A DNA stretch of 64,000 nt, from positions 2,954,001 through 3,018,000 of the forward strand of contig NZ_CP047135.1 of assembly GCF_009832905.1 (NCBI RefSeq), in the 5' to 3' direction. Numbering within the stretch: position 1 is the first letter of the stretch; each line of letters starts with the position of its first letter. Both the position numbers and the translations under genes were made by a program. Source of the stretch: Stenotrophomonas sp. 364. GTDB taxonomy: Bacteria > Pseudomonadota > Gammaproteobacteria > Xanthomonadales > Xanthomonadaceae. Positions 50,829 through 59,951 of the stretch are shown one piece after another. The notes beneath the pieces are model-generated. The model was not told where the DNA came from. It did not search any database and saw nothing but the letters and a program-made list of their open reading frames with translations.

Positions 50829-51835
50829 CAGACGGTTCTTCCAAGGGTGTCAAGCAAACGGGATTGGGTAGTGCCATGGCGGGCATCGGCCAGCAGGCCG
50901 TCCCAGCCAAGCGCTGCTCGGCCGATCAGGCCGAGCAGCGCAGCGGTATTGAGGGTGCGCGGTTCCACCGCACGCAGCGATTCGTCGACCAGCTCGGGGT
51001 GGCAGACCAGCACCACGTCGCAGCCGGCATCCAGATGCGCATCCACGCGCGCCTTGACCCCGCCGGCCGAGAACGACGCGGCCATGCCGATGTCGTCGGA
51101 GAACACCACGCCGCCGAACCCCATCTGTTCGCGCAGGATCTGCTGGATCCAGCGCGGTGAGTAACCGGCCGGCTCGGGGGCCACCTGCGGATAGACCACG
51201 TGGGCCATCATCACCGCATCGGCACCGGCGTCGATGCCGGCGGCGAAGGGAATCAGGTCCAGCGCGCGCAGTTCGTCCAGCGAGCGCGGATCGGAGGCAT
51301 CGTTGAAATGGGTGTCTTCAAGCACCGTGCCGTGGCCGGGGAAGTGCTTGAGCGTGGCGGCCATGCCGACGCTGTGCATGCCGCGCACGTAGGCGGCGGT
51401 GAACGCCGCCACCACCTGCGGGTCGGCGCTGAAGGCACGGTCGCCGATGGCCAGGTTGCCGCGGCCCAGATCCACCACCGGGGCAAAGCTCAGGTCCACG
51501 CCACTGGCGCGCACTTCGCTGGCCATCAGCCAGGCATGCTGTTCGGCCAGCGCCAGCGCTGCCTGCGGGTCCTGCCGGTACAGGGCATCGAAGCCCTGCA
51601 GCGGCGGCAGCGCGCTGTAGCCCTCGCGGAAGCGCTGGACGCGACCGCCCTCCTGGTCCACGCAGATCAGCTGCGGGCGCGGCGCGGCGGCGCGGATTGC
51701 CGCCGACAGCTCGGCCACCTGTTCGCGCGAGGCGAAGTTGCGCTTGAACAGGATGACCCCGGCCACGGCATCGTGCTGCAGCCAGTCGCGTTCCTGGGCG
51801 GTGAGTTCGGTCCCGGCAACGCCGATCACGAGCAT
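50828..51835 (-). CDS. nagZ: Beta-N-acetylhexosaminidase of peptidoglycan recycling
   Basis: A 335-residue glycoside hydrolase family 3 enzyme. The family signature KHFPGHGTVLEDTHFNDAS is near residues 163-181, and DLSFAPVVDLGRGNLAIGDRAF precedes it. It removes N-acetylglucosamine from recycled muropeptides in the cytoplasm, a step that also feeds AmpR-controlled beta-lactamase induction. GGAG lies six bases before the ATG at 51835. It heads the nagZ-hpt-mtnP operon. Confidence 0.93.
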   Translation of the reverse strand: MLVIGVAGTELTAQERDWLQHDAVAGVILFKRNFASREQVAELSAAIRAAAPRPQLICVDQEGGRVQRFREGYSALPPLQGFDALYRQDPQAALALAEQHAWLMASEVRASGVDLSFAPVVDLGRGNLAIGDRAFSADPQVVAAFTAAYVRGMHSVGMAATLKHFPGHGTVLEDTHFNDASDPRSLDELRALDLIPFAAGIDAGADAVMMAHVVYPQVAPEPAGYSPRWIQQILREQMGFGGVVFSDDIGMAASFSAGGVKARVDAHLDAGCDVVLVCHPELVDESLRAVEPRTLNTAALLGLIGRAALGWDGLLADARHGTTQSRLLDTLGRTV

Positions 51836-51931
51836 GGTCGATCTCCAATACGGGGCGCCATGATGGCGCACCGCCGCATTGTCGCAGAAGCCGCGTGTAC
51901 TGGGCCACGACCGGCGCCGTGGGCGGCCCTC

Positions 51932-52621
51932 TTATGGGCAGCCGTCCACGTCGCACTGGCCGCCCTGTGCCGCGGCGGGGGTGTCGGGCATGTCGGCGGC
52001 GATCTGGCGCAGGGCCTGGGCGAAGGCCTCCGGCGGTTGGGCGCCCTGGATGGCATAGCGGTCATTGACCACGAAGGTGGGCACCGACTGGATGCCCAGC
52101 GCCTGGGCCTGGGCCAGCTGGGCCTGGATCTCCTGCAGCCCCTCCTCGCCGGCCAGCAACGCGCTGACCCGCTCGGCAGGAATGCCACCGGCGGCTGCCG
52201 CGGCGATCAGGGTCCGGGTATCGGCCAGGTTGCGGCCCTCGACGAAATGGGCGCGGAACAGCGCCTCGCCCACGGCTTCCTGGACGCCTTCACGCCCGGC
52301 CAGCCACAGCAGCCGGTGCGCCGGCAGGGTGGTGACCCGTACCTGCCCCTGGTCGAAGTCCATCGGCAGGCCTTCGGCGCGCGCGGTGGTCTGGGTCTGC
52401 GACAGGATCTGCGCGGTGCGCTCGGCGCTGCCGAACTTGGCCACGTACGCCTCGCGCAGCGGCACCGGGGTGGTGCCGGCGTCGGGGTCGAGCTGGAAGG
52501 GATGCCAGTGCACTTCGATCTCGGGCGCGTCATCGCCCAGCAGGGCCACGCCCTGCTGGAAACGATGCTTGCCGATCCAGCACCAGGGGCAGACCACGTC
52601 GGACCATATATCGATTTTCAT
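51932..52621 (-). CDS. DsbA family oxidoreductase, FrnE-like
   Basis: A 229-residue thioredoxin-fold protein with CPWC at residues 11-14 and no signal peptide, so it is cytoplasmic like FrnE of Deinococcus. FAQALRQIAADM is near the C-terminus, and SVPTFVVNDRYAIQGAQPPE holds the cis-proline. It may act in dithiol exchange or polyketide-type isomerisation. The last residues contain a CDVDGC pair that could form another redox centre. Confidence 0.9.
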   Translation of the reverse strand: MKIDIWSDVVCPWCWIGKHRFQQGVALLGDDAPEIEVHWHPFQLDPDAGTTPVPLREAYVAKFGSAERTAQILSQTQTTARAEGLPMDFDQGQVRVTTLPAHRLLWLAGREGVQEAVGEALFRAHFVEGRNLADTRTLIAAAAAGGIPAERVSALLAGEEGLQEIQAQLAQAQALGIQSVPTFVVNDRYAIQGAQPPEAFAQALRQIAADMPDTPAAAQGGQCDVDGCP

Positions 52622-52700
52622 GCGCCATGCCTATGGGCCGCGGGCGGCCAAAACAAGGGGCCCTGGCGCATCTGCGTGGCAAGCCTGCGTACCCACCCAC

Positions 52701-52726
52701 CGTATCCACCAGCGGTGGATACCTAC
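52701..52726 (-). repeat. GTAG stem-loop overlapping a stop codon
   Basis: On the minus strand GTAG-GTATCCACC-GCT-GGTGGATAC. Its TAG is the stop of the CYTH gene. Confidence 0.8.
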
Positions 52727-53229
52727 GGGCCCCGTTCAGCGCCCGACCAGCGCGCATAGGGATGCGCGGCCAGGGCCAGGTTGTAGTACCGCACCTGATC
52801 GGTCACTTCGGAGCCGGCCCAGTCGGGCAGTTCGATGGCCTGGTCGGCGTGCTCCAGCTCCACCTCGGCCACCACCAGCCCGGCGTTGTCGCCCAGGAAT
52901 TCGTCCACCTCCCAGACCAGCCCGGCATGGCGCACAAGGTGCCGGCGCTTGTCGATCAGGCCGCCCACGCACAGGGCCAGCAGCGCACGCGCGTCGTCGA
53001 CCGGGATCGGGTAGTCGAACTCCTGCCGGGTGTGGCCGATCTCGCGTGATTTGAAGTTGAGGAAGGCCTGGTCGCCTTGGATGCGCACGCGCACCGAGGC
53101 TTTTTGCGCGCCGCTGTCGAGCGCGGCGGTGTCGTTGATGTAGCCCTGCGCCATCGGGATCACCGCATGTGCGGCACTGCGCCAGCCATCACCGGTAACG
53201 AGGTATTTGCGTTCGATTTCAATGCCCAT
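52723..53229 (-). CDS. CYTH-domain protein (triphosphate tunnel metalloenzyme)
   Basis: A 168-residue protein starting with the CYTH signature GIEIERKYLV, with tunnel residues in VRVRIQGDQAFLNFKSREIG and WEVDEFLGDNAGLVVAEVELE. Enzymes of this size hydrolyse inorganic triphosphate or, less often, make cAMP. The E-x-E-x-K and later Glu and Arg residues expected for catalysis are present. The ATG at 53229 leaves 60 bases to the divergent gene. The TAG stop is part of a stem-loop. Confidence 0.9.
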   Translation of the reverse strand: MGIEIERKYLVTGDGWRSAAHAVIPMAQGYINDTAALDSGAQKASVRVRIQGDQAFLNFKSREIGHTRQEFDYPIPVDDARALLALCVGGLIDKRRHLVRHAGLVWEVDEFLGDNAGLVVAEVELEHADQAIELPDWAGSEVTDQVRYYNLALAAHPYARWSGAERGP

Positions 53230-53289
53230 GCACGCATTATGGCGCGCACGGCCTACACTGCGCGCCCTTTCCAAGGACCCGGTTCCCCC

Positions 53290-53928
53290 ATGACCCGTCG
53301 CGCCCGTTTCCTGCTCCGATCCACCCTGCCCGCCCTGTTGCTGGCGCTGCCGGTCGCGCATGCCGCCGCATCCCCCGATCCCACCCTGGCGCAGGCCCAG
53401 GCTGCGATGGATCGCCTGTTCGACGAGGCCATCGCCGATCGCCCGGCCAGCGACAGCAGCCGCCTGGTGGCCGAAGCCTTCCGCCCGCGCCTGCAGGCCG
53501 TGTCCGGCTGCCTGCCGGTAACCGACGCGGGCCCATCCAGCATGGACTGCATCGTCACCGCGGAGGATGGCGGGGACGCGGTGCACCGCCTGTTGCGCTT
53601 CAGCCAGGTCGACGGCACGTGGGCGCTGCTGTACACGCAGCAGCAGCGTCAGCGACCGGCGCCGGTGCCGCCCACGGCGCGCGTGCAGGTACTGCTGCGC
53701 GAAGGGTTTGCTGCGCGTCTGGCGCGCGAGCAGGATGCCGGAACGCGCGCCGACCTGACCCTGGCCATGAACAGTGCCGAGGTGCTGGACGTGCGCGACT
53801 GCGCGGTCGGCGACGATGCGCCGGTGATCGAGTGCACGGTGCGCGCCGGTGCCGGCAGCGAGCGCGGCGAGCAGACCATGGCGTTTGCCTGGCGGGACGG
53901 GCAGTGGGTCAACGCCCCGCAGCCGTAA
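53290..53928 (+). CDS. Secreted protein of unknown function
   Basis: A 212-residue protein with a twin-arginine-like but ordinary signal (RRARFLLRSTLPALLLALPVAHAAA). The mature part has a helical first half and a beta-rich second half, with cysteine pairs (GCLP with MDCIV, and RDCAV with IECTV) likely to form disulphides in the periplasm. No family is recognised. Confidence 0.72.
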   Translation: MTRRARFLLRSTLPALLLALPVAHAAASPDPTLAQAQAAMDRLFDEAIADRPASDSSRLVAEAFRPRLQAVSGCLPVTDAGPSSMDCIVTAEDGGDAVHRLLRFSQVDGTWALLYTQQQRQRPAPVPPTARVQVLLREGFAARLAREQDAGTRADLTLAMNSAEVLDVRDCAVGDDAPVIECTVRAGAGSERGEQTMAFAWRDGQWVNAPQP

Positions 53929-53943
53929 GCGGCCGCCCCGGTC

Positions 53944-53971
53944 GGGCGCCGATGCGAGGCATCGGCCGCCC
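53944..53971. terminator. Hairpin between convergent genes
   Basis: GGGCGCCGATGC and GCATCGGCCGCCC pair imperfectly around GAG, between the ends of the secreted-protein gene and rlmD. There is no T run. Confidence 0.5.
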
Positions 53972-53988
53972 GGGCGGTGGCGCCGGCC

Positions 53989-55323
53989 TCAGCGCTTCTC
54001 GAAGACCGCGATGCTTTCCACGTGCGCGGTGTGCGGGAACATGTCCATCGCACCGGCACTGACCAGGGTGAAGCCCTGTTCGTTGACCAGGTAGCCGGCA
54101 TCGCGCGCCAGCGAACCGGGGTGGCAGCTCACATAGACGATGCGCTTGAACTGTTTCAGCGGCAGCTGCTGCAGCACTTCGATCGCGCCCGAGCGCGGCG
54201 GGTCCAGCAGCAGCTTGTCGAAGCCCTGGCGCATCCACGGGGCGTTGCGCTGGTCCTGGGTAAGGTCGGCGGCATGGAACTGCGCGTTGGCCAGCCCGTT
54301 GCGCTCGGCATTTTCCCGGGCCCGGGCGACCAGGCCTGCATCGCCTTCCACGCCCACCACGTCACGCACGGTACGCGCCAGCGGCAGGGTGAAGTTGCCC
54401 AGCCCGCAGAACAGGTCCAGCACGCGCTCGTCCGGACCGGCTTCCAGCAGCTCCAGCGCCAGCGCGATCATCTTCACGTTGAGCGAGGCATTGACCTGGA
54501 TGAAATCCAGCGGGCGGAAGGCCAGCTCCACATCCCACGGCGCCAGCTTGAACGACAGCGGCACCTCGGCCGGCCACAACGGTTGCACCGACTCCACGCC
54601 GCCGGGCTGCAGCGAGATCGCAAAGCCATGCTCCTGCCCGAAGGCGGTCCAGGCGGCGCGGTCGGCCTCGGTCAGCGGCTGCATGTGGCGGATGGTGAGC
54701 ATGATCGCCTCGTCGCCGGCGATGAACTCGATCTGCGGGATGTCGCGCTTGCCGTCGAGGGTTTCGATGAAGGTCGCCATCGCCCCGACCTTGCTGCCGA
54801 TCTCCGGAATGACGGTCAGGCACTGGCTCAGGTCGGCCACGAAGCGCGGGTCCAGCTCACGGAAGCCGACCAGGGTCTTGTCCTTCTTTTCCACCCGGCG
54901 CACCGAGAAGCGGCCCTTGCGGCGGTAGCCCCAGCTGTCGCCCACCAGCGGCGGCAGCACCTTGCCGGGGGTGACGTGGCCGATCCGGGTCAGATTGTCC
55001 GTAAGGACCCGTTGCTTGGCCACGATCTGCTGCGACTCTTCCAGGTGCTGCAACACGCACCCGGCGCAGACGCCGAAATGCGGGCAGCGCGGGGTGACCC
55101 GCTGCGGCGACGGCTGCAGCACCTCCAGGGTGCGCGCCTCGTCGAAATGGCGGTTGCGCGCGGTCGGTTCGGCGCTCACCACTTCGCCGGGCAGTGCGCC
55201 GGTGATGAAGGTGACCTTGCCGCCCTCGCCTTCACGGCGGGCAACGCCACGGCCATCATGGCTGAGGTCGAGGATGTCGGTCTGGAAGGGGGTACGGTCG
55301 AGGCGGGAGCGGGATCGGGCCAC
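53989..55323 (-). CDS. rlmD: 23S rRNA (uracil-1939-C5)-methyltransferase
   Basis: A 444-residue methyltransferase. A TRAM domain (about residues 10-60) is followed by 4Fe-4S cysteines in RCPHFGVCAGC, then the SAM fold (LDLFCGLGNFTLPLA) and the active-site motifs DPPRSG and YVSCHPGSLARD, the latter with the catalytic cysteine. It modifies U1939 of 23S rRNA (E. coli numbering). The start is uncertain: GTG 55323 gives a normal length, TTG 55344 is further upstream, and neither has a good ribosome-binding site. Confidence 0.92.
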   Translation of the reverse strand: MARSRSRLDRTPFQTDILDLSHDGRGVARREGEGGKVTFITGALPGEVVSAEPTARNRHFDEARTLEVLQPSPQRVTPRCPHFGVCAGCVLQHLEESQQIVAKQRVLTDNLTRIGHVTPGKVLPPLVGDSWGYRRKGRFSVRRVEKKDKTLVGFRELDPRFVADLSQCLTVIPEIGSKVGAMATFIETLDGKRDIPQIEFIAGDEAIMLTIRHMQPLTEADRAAWTAFGQEHGFAISLQPGGVESVQPLWPAEVPLSFKLAPWDVELAFRPLDFIQVNASLNVKMIALALELLEAGPDERVLDLFCGLGNFTLPLARTVRDVVGVEGDAGLVARARENAERNGLANAQFHAADLTQDQRNAPWMRQGFDKLLLDPPRSGAIEVLQQLPLKQFKRIVYVSCHPGSLARDAGYLVNEQGFTLVSAGAMDMFPHTAHVESIAVFEKR

Positions 55324-55460
55324 GTGGCAACAGGCTGCGGGCAAAAAGGGTGCGTATTGTCGCAGATACGCGGGTCGGGCTGCCGATGAGCCCGTTGGAA
55401 TCGCTTGCAGAGCGCGTTCTCATGTTTAATATGGGCATAGCTGACATGGAGGCAGCCCCA

Positions 55461-56186
55461 ATGCAGATGACCCCTCGGGATCCAATGCCCCGATTCCTGC
55501 TCGTCGAGGACGACACCATCAGCCGCGGCTTTTTCAAGGCCGCGCTGGAGACCCTGCCGGCGCAGGTGGACACCGCCGATTCGCTGGCCACGGCGATGGA
55601 CACCGGGCGCAGCGGCCAGCACGATCTGTGGCTGATCGACGTCAACCTGCCCGACGGCAATGGCACCCAGCTGCTGCATGCGCTGCGCCGTTCACGTCCG
55701 GACACGCCCGCGCTGGCGCATACCGCCGATGGCGATACCAGCATCCATGCGCGGCTGCGCGATGCCGGCTTCAGCGACACCCTGGTCAAACCGCTCACCG
55801 GCGAGCAGCTGCTCAAGGCCGTGCGGCGTGCGCTGGTCAACAGCCCGGGCACCGCCCCGCCGGCCGTTGGCGCAAGTGCGGACACCGAGCGCGAAGACTG
55901 GGACGAAATCACCGCGCTGGCCGCCCTGAACGGGCAGCGCCACCATCTCATCGCCCTGCGCGAACTGTTCCTGGCCGAGCTGCCTGGCGTACGCGACGCG
56001 GTCGCCAAGGCTCTGCTGCAGCAGGACGTGCGTGCCCTGCAGGGCCAGCTCCATCGCCTGCAGGCCAGTTGTGGCTTCGTCGGCGCGGCGCGGCTGGCAC
56101 GCGCGGTGCGGCAGCTGCACCAGGCACCGGATTCCAGCGGCGCGCATACGCAGTTCCGGGCGGCAGTGGACGCGTTGCTGCATTGA
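55461..56186 (+). CDS. Response regulator with a C-terminal Hpt domain
   Basis: A 241-residue protein that joins a receiver domain (residues about 10-130; acidic pocket VEDD, phosphoacceptor D60, K110) to a histidine phosphotransfer domain whose likely phospho-site is H198 in HRLQASCGFVGAARL. Such Rec-Hpt proteins act inside phosphorelays and have no output domain. The ATG at 55461 is chosen for the GGAGG site eight bases before it, and longer frames add an unlikely head. No kinase gene is adjacent. Confidence 0.85.
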   Translation: MQMTPRDPMPRFLLVEDDTISRGFFKAALETLPAQVDTADSLATAMDTGRSGQHDLWLIDVNLPDGNGTQLLHALRRSRPDTPALAHTADGDTSIHARLRDAGFSDTLVKPLTGEQLLKAVRRALVNSPGTAPPAVGASADTEREDWDEITALAALNGQRHHLIALRELFLAELPGVRDAVAKALLQQDVRALQGQLHRLQASCGFVGAARLARAVRQLHQAPDSSGAHTQFRAAVDALLH

Positions 56187-56200
56187 AGGCGTAACCGCCC

Positions 56201-56321
56201 CGTGGCACCGTGCTCTGCCCGGCTGATGGGGCCGCATACCCCGTAGAGCCGGGCTCTGCCCGGCTGACGGGGAAATTGGCGTACTTGCGTACCAAAGCAG
56301 CCGGGTAGAACCCGGCTCTAC
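56201..56321. repeat. Cluster of GTAG stem-loops between the receiver-Hpt gene and recO
   Basis: An eroded copy lies near 56201, a full GTAGAGCCGGGC-TCT-GCCCGGC at 56243 and an inverted copy that ends in CTAC at 56321. The last provides the TAG stop of recO. Confidence 0.82.
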
Positions 56322-57040
56322 CGGCGTCTGGCCAGGTCTTCGAGCATTTCCCACGACTTCAACCCGCGCCCGCCCAGGTGGTGCAGCAGCACGGCGCGCA
56401 TGGCGCGGCGCAGGCTGGCCAGGTCGTCGGGGTCGGGTTGGCGGTCCTCGGCCAGTGCCAGCAGGCCGCTGCCGGTGGCGGTGCCACGGCGGGGGTCGGT
56501 GCCGCGCTCGCTGAGCAGCCGGCGCGGCCCTTCCTGCGGGTCCAGTTCGTAGCGGGCGGCCGGGTCGACCGGCTCGCCGTCGCTGCCATGGGCCAGGTCG
56601 AACCCGAACCCCAGCGCCTCCAGCAGGTCGCGCTCGAAGCGGCGCAGCGTCCAAGCCAACGGCTCGCCGTCGCGCAGGCGCTGGCGGACCAGGCCGTAGT
56701 GGTCATACAACTCGGGCAGCGGGTCCTGGCGCGGGGCCAGCCGCATCAGCAGCTCGTTGATGTAGAACCCGGCCAGCATTGCCTCGCCGCCCAGTCGCGG
56801 CGCGGCATCCAGGGCTTCGGCACCGCGCAGCTGGGCCAGTTCACCGCGCTGCATGGCACTGAAACGGATCCACTGCAGCGGCTGCAATGCCGCCCGCAGG
56901 GCCTGGCTGCGCGGGCTGCTCACGCCCCGCGCCAGCAGGCCGATACGGCCGTGCTGCTCGGTCAATACTTCCACCAGCAGGCTGGTTTCGCGCCACGACC
57001 GGGCATGCAGCACGAAGGCGGGTTCATCATCGATGCGCAT
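56318..57040 (-). CDS. recO: DNA repair protein RecO
   Basis: A 240-residue recombination mediator. The N-terminal OB fold begins with [34 protein letters not shown]. The helical C-terminal domain lacks the four cysteines of some homologues, which is common in gammaproteobacteria. RecO loads RecA at gaps with RecR. The TAG stop is in a GTAG stem-loop. It is the last gene of the lepA-lepB-rnc-era-recO cluster, 23 bases after era. Confidence 0.93.
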   Translation of the reverse strand: MRIDDEPAFVLHARSWRETSLLVEVLTEQHGRIGLLARGVSSPRSQALRAALQPLQWIRFSAMQRGELAQLRGAEALDAAPRLGGEAMLAGFYINELLMRLAPRQDPLPELYDHYGLVRQRLRDGEPLAWTLRRFERDLLEALGFGFDLAHGSDGEPVDPAARYELDPQEGPRRLLSERGTDPRRGTATGSGLLALAEDRQPDPDDLASLRRAMRAVLLHHLGGRGLKSWEMLEDLARRR

Positions 57041-57063
57041 GGCGCAGCCGTCAGCGACCCGGC

Positions 57064-57960
57064 TTACTCGTAGCCGAACGCCTTCAGCGCGGCTTCGTCA
57101 TCGGACCAGCCTTCACGCACGCGCACCCAGGTCTCCAGGAAGACCTTGGCGCCGAACAGGCGCTCCATCTGCATGCGCGACTTGGCGCCGATGTCCTTCA
57201 GGCGGGTACCGCCCTTGCCGATCACGATGGCCTTCTGGCCTTCGCGCTCGACCCAGATCACCGCGCCGATGCGCAGCAGGTTGCCGTCTTCGACGAACCG
57301 CTCGATTTCCACCGTGGTGGCGTACGGCAGTTCTTCGCCCAGCTGGCGCATGAGCTGCTCACGGACCAGTTCGCCGGCCAGGAAGCGCTGGCTGCGGTCG
57401 GTGATTTCATCCTCGCCGAACATCGGCGGGGCTTCGGGCAGCAGCTTGAGCAGGTCGCGCACCAGCGCTTCCAGGCCGTTGCGCTTCTGCGCCGAAATCG
57501 GGTGAACGGCGGCGAACGCGCGGCCTTCGGTGACCTGCTGCAGGAACGGCAGCAGCGCCGCCTTGTCCTTGAGCCGGTCGACCTTGTTGACCACCAGCAC
57601 CACCGGAATGCCCGAGTCGCTGAGCACGTTGAAGGCCAGGGTGTCCTCCTCGTCCCAGCGGCCGGCTTCGATCACCAGCATGCCGGCGTCCACGCCCTCC
57701 AGCGAGCCGCGCGCGGCGCGGTTCATGACGCGGTTCATGGCGCGCTTCTGCACCCGGTGCAGGCCGGGGGTGTCCACCAGCACCAGCTGCCCTTCCGGGT
57801 AACTGGCAATGCCCAGCAACCGGTGCCGCGTGGTCTGCGGGCGGTTGGACACGATGCTGACCTTGGCGCCCACCAGGGCGTTGGTCAGGGTGGATTTGCC
57901 GACGTTGGGGCGGCCGATGACGGCCACGCTGCCGCAATGATGGGGAATTGCTTCGCTCAC
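57064..57960 (-). CDS. era: GTPase Era
   Basis: A 298-residue GTPase with P-loop GRPNVGKST (residues 16-24), DTPGLH switch motif, NKVD specificity motif and a C-terminal KH domain with [13 protein letters not shown]. It helps 30S ribosome assembly by binding the end of 16S rRNA. The start overlaps the rnc stop by ATGA. Confidence 0.96.
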   Translation of the reverse strand: MSEAIPHHCGSVAVIGRPNVGKSTLTNALVGAKVSIVSNRPQTTRHRLLGIASYPEGQLVLVDTPGLHRVQKRAMNRVMNRAARGSLEGVDAGMLVIEAGRWDEEDTLAFNVLSDSGIPVVLVVNKVDRLKDKAALLPFLQQVTEGRAFAAVHPISAQKRNGLEALVRDLLKLLPEAPPMFGEDEITDRSQRFLAGELVREQLMRQLGEELPYATTVEIERFVEDGNLLRIGAVIWVEREGQKAIVIGKGGTRLKDIGAKSRMQMERLFGAKVFLETWVRVREGWSDDEAALKAFGYE

Positions 57961-58637
57961 TTGGAATCCAGTTGCTCGAGGGCGGCCGCGGCCGCCTGTT
58001 GTTCGGCCAGCCGTCGCGAGGCACCTTCGCCTTCGGTGCTGACAGCGGGATCGGCTACGCCACAGCGTACCCGGAAGGTCTTGGCATGGTCGTCACCCGA
58101 CTCTGACAGCAGCTCGTACAGCGGCAGCGTCTTCTGTCGGGCCTGCAACCATTCCTGAAGGCGGGTCTTGGGGTCTTTCTCGGGCTTGCCGGTGGCCGGC
58201 AGCGCCTCCATCGAGGGGCCGAACCAGGGCAGAACCACGCCGCGGCAGGCCTCGAAGCCGGCATCCAGGTAGATGGCGGCTACCACCGCCTCCAGAGCGT
58301 CGGCCAGGATGGAGTCGCGGCGGTGGCCGCCGGTCTTCATCTCGCCCGGGCCCAGGATCAGCCGGTCGCCCAGTTCGAGGGTGCGGGCGATCACCGCCAG
58401 CGCACCTTCACGCACCAGTTCGGCACGGGCGCGGGTGAGCGCACCTTCGTCGGCCTTGGGCCAGCGCTGATACAGCGCCTGGGCCACCATCATGTTGACG
58501 ATGCTGTCGCCGAGGAATTCCAGCCGCTCGTTGTTGGGCGTGCCGGCACTGCGATGCGTCAGGGCCTGCTGGAGCAGGCCCGGATCTGCGAAGGGATGAC
58601 CAATGCGGTCACCACGTTGGAAAGTCTTAGTCGACAC
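57957..58637 (-). CDS. rnc: Ribonuclease III
   Basis: A 226-residue enzyme that cuts double-stranded RNA, including rRNA precursors. The signature [12 protein letters not shown] is near residues 36-47, the second catalytic region is [15 protein letters not shown], and a C-terminal double-stranded RNA-binding domain follows ([37 protein letters not shown]). It overlaps era at its end and the DUF4845 gene at its start. Confidence 0.95.
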   Translation of the reverse strand: MSTKTFQRGDRIGHPFADPGLLQQALTHRSAGTPNNERLEFLGDSIVNMMVAQALYQRWPKADEGALTRARAELVREGALAVIARTLELGDRLILGPGEMKTGGHRRDSILADALEAVVAAIYLDAGFEACRGVVLPWFGPSMEALPATGKPEKDPKTRLQEWLQARQKTLPLYELLSESGDDHAKTFRVRCGVADPAVSTEGEGASRRLAEQQAAAAALEQLDSK

Positions 58638-59010
58638 CGGCGAGGGTCAGTTCCTGATTCGAATCGAATTTGCCCACCACGTCGAGGTTGCCGATCAGTT
58701 CACGGCGCACTTCGTAGTTGACCTTCATGTTCCAGCCGCCGTCGATGCGATCGAACTTGACGTTGGCCGGCTTCACGTTTTCCGAGTAGTTGATGTACAG
58801 CCGCTTGAAGAACAGATCCTGCACGCGGGCAGGCTCCATGTTGCCCACGCCCGGCTCCTTGGCCAGGCTCTTCATCGCCGAGCGCACCGAGTAGTACTCC
58901 TGGTACATCGGGAACAGCTTCATGCCGACATACAGGCCGAACGCGACCACGATCAGTACCGCCAGGAACGAGGTCAGGGTCATGCCACGCTGCGTGTTCA
59001 TCGTCTTCAT
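58627..59010 (-). CDS. DUF4845 membrane protein
   Basis: A 127-residue protein with a pilin-like N-terminus ([36 protein letters not shown]), one membrane helix and a small periplasmic domain. It is always found between lepB and rnc in this group. Function is unknown. An MKTMNTQRG start at 59010 is used, and the frame to 59046 would overlap the lepB end without reason. Confidence 0.88.
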   Translation of the reverse strand: MKTMNTQRGMTLTSFLAVLIVVAFGLYVGMKLFPMYQEYYSVRSAMKSLAKEPGVGNMEPARVQDLFFKRLYINYSENVKPANVKFDRIDGGWNMKVNYEVRRELIGNLDVVGKFDSNQELTLAGVD

Positions 59011-59042
59011 TGCGTTCTCCCCAGATACGCGAGTGTGATGGA

Positions 59043-59837
59043 TCAATTGATGCTCGAGCCGATCCGCGACGGCTCGAAGCCGTCCTTGCAGAACCAGCCC
59101 GAGCAGTTCAGCCAGATCAGGAACGCCTTGCCGCGCAGGTTCTCTTCCGGGAGCAGGCCCCAGAAGCGACCATCATCGCTGTTGTCGCGGTTGTCGCCCA
59201 TCACCAGGTACTTGCCGGCCGGCACCGTCCACTGGCCTGCGCCACGCGGGTAGTCGGTTTCCAGCACGGTGTGGGTGCGGCCCGGCAGGTGCTCGACCAG
59301 CAGCGAGCTGCCCTCGCCCTGGCCGCGATGGCCGGCATACAGGCCCTTGTTGTCGTACTTGACCGGTTCGCCGTTGAGGATCAACCCGTTCCCCTCGAAC
59401 ACGATCTCGTCACCGGGGATGCCGATGACGCGCTTGATGAAATTCTCGCCCTTGGCCGGATCGTTGTCCGAGTGGCCCGGGAAGTGGAACACCACCACGT
59501 CGCCGCGCTTGGGTTCGCCCAGCGGGACGACCTTGGCATTGTTCAGCGGCAGGCGCAGGCCATAGGAGAACTTGTTGACCAGGATGAAGTCGCCGATCAG
59601 CAGGTTGGGCATCATCGAGCTGGACGGGATCTTGTACGGCTCGGCGATGAAGCTGCGCACCACCAGCACGATGGCCAGCACCGGGAAGAACGCCCGGGCG
59701 TAGTCCACCGCGACCGGCTCGGAGTCCAGCAGGCCGGCACGCGCGGCACGGCGCTTGGCGAAATACAGCTTGTCGGCCAGCAGGATCAAACCCGAGGCCA
59801 GCGTCAGTACGACCAGGAGGATCTCAAACAATTTCAT
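59043..59837 (-). CDS. lepB: Signal peptidase I
   Basis: A 264-residue inner-membrane protease with two N-terminal membrane segments. The catalytic serine lies in PSSSMMPNLLIGDF, and the lysine in FIKRVIGIPGDE. MGDNRDNSDDGRFWG is the third conserved box. It removes signal peptides from exported proteins. The ATG at 59837 gives MKLFEILLV, and the longer frame to 59912 lies in non-coding sequence. Confidence 0.95.
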   Translation of the reverse strand: MKLFEILLVVLTLASGLILLADKLYFAKRRAARAGLLDSEPVAVDYARAFFPVLAIVLVVRSFIAEPYKIPSSSMMPNLLIGDFILVNKFSYGLRLPLNNAKVVPLGEPKRGDVVVFHFPGHSDNDPAKGENFIKRVIGIPGDEIVFEGNGLILNGEPVKYDNKGLYAGHRGQGEGSSLLVEHLPGRTHTVLETDYPRGAGQWTVPAGKYLVMGDNRDNSDDGRFWGLLPEENLRGKAFLIWLNCSGWFCKDGFEPSRIGSSIN

Positions 59838-59951
59838 GCGGTGTCCTTGGGCAACGGGTGCAGCGGTGCGGGTGCAGCGGCGACGGGGCCATCCCTGCGC
59901 GCCCGGCGGCACCTGGCGGGTGCCGCGCGGCTGCCGGGCGACCTGCCGGCC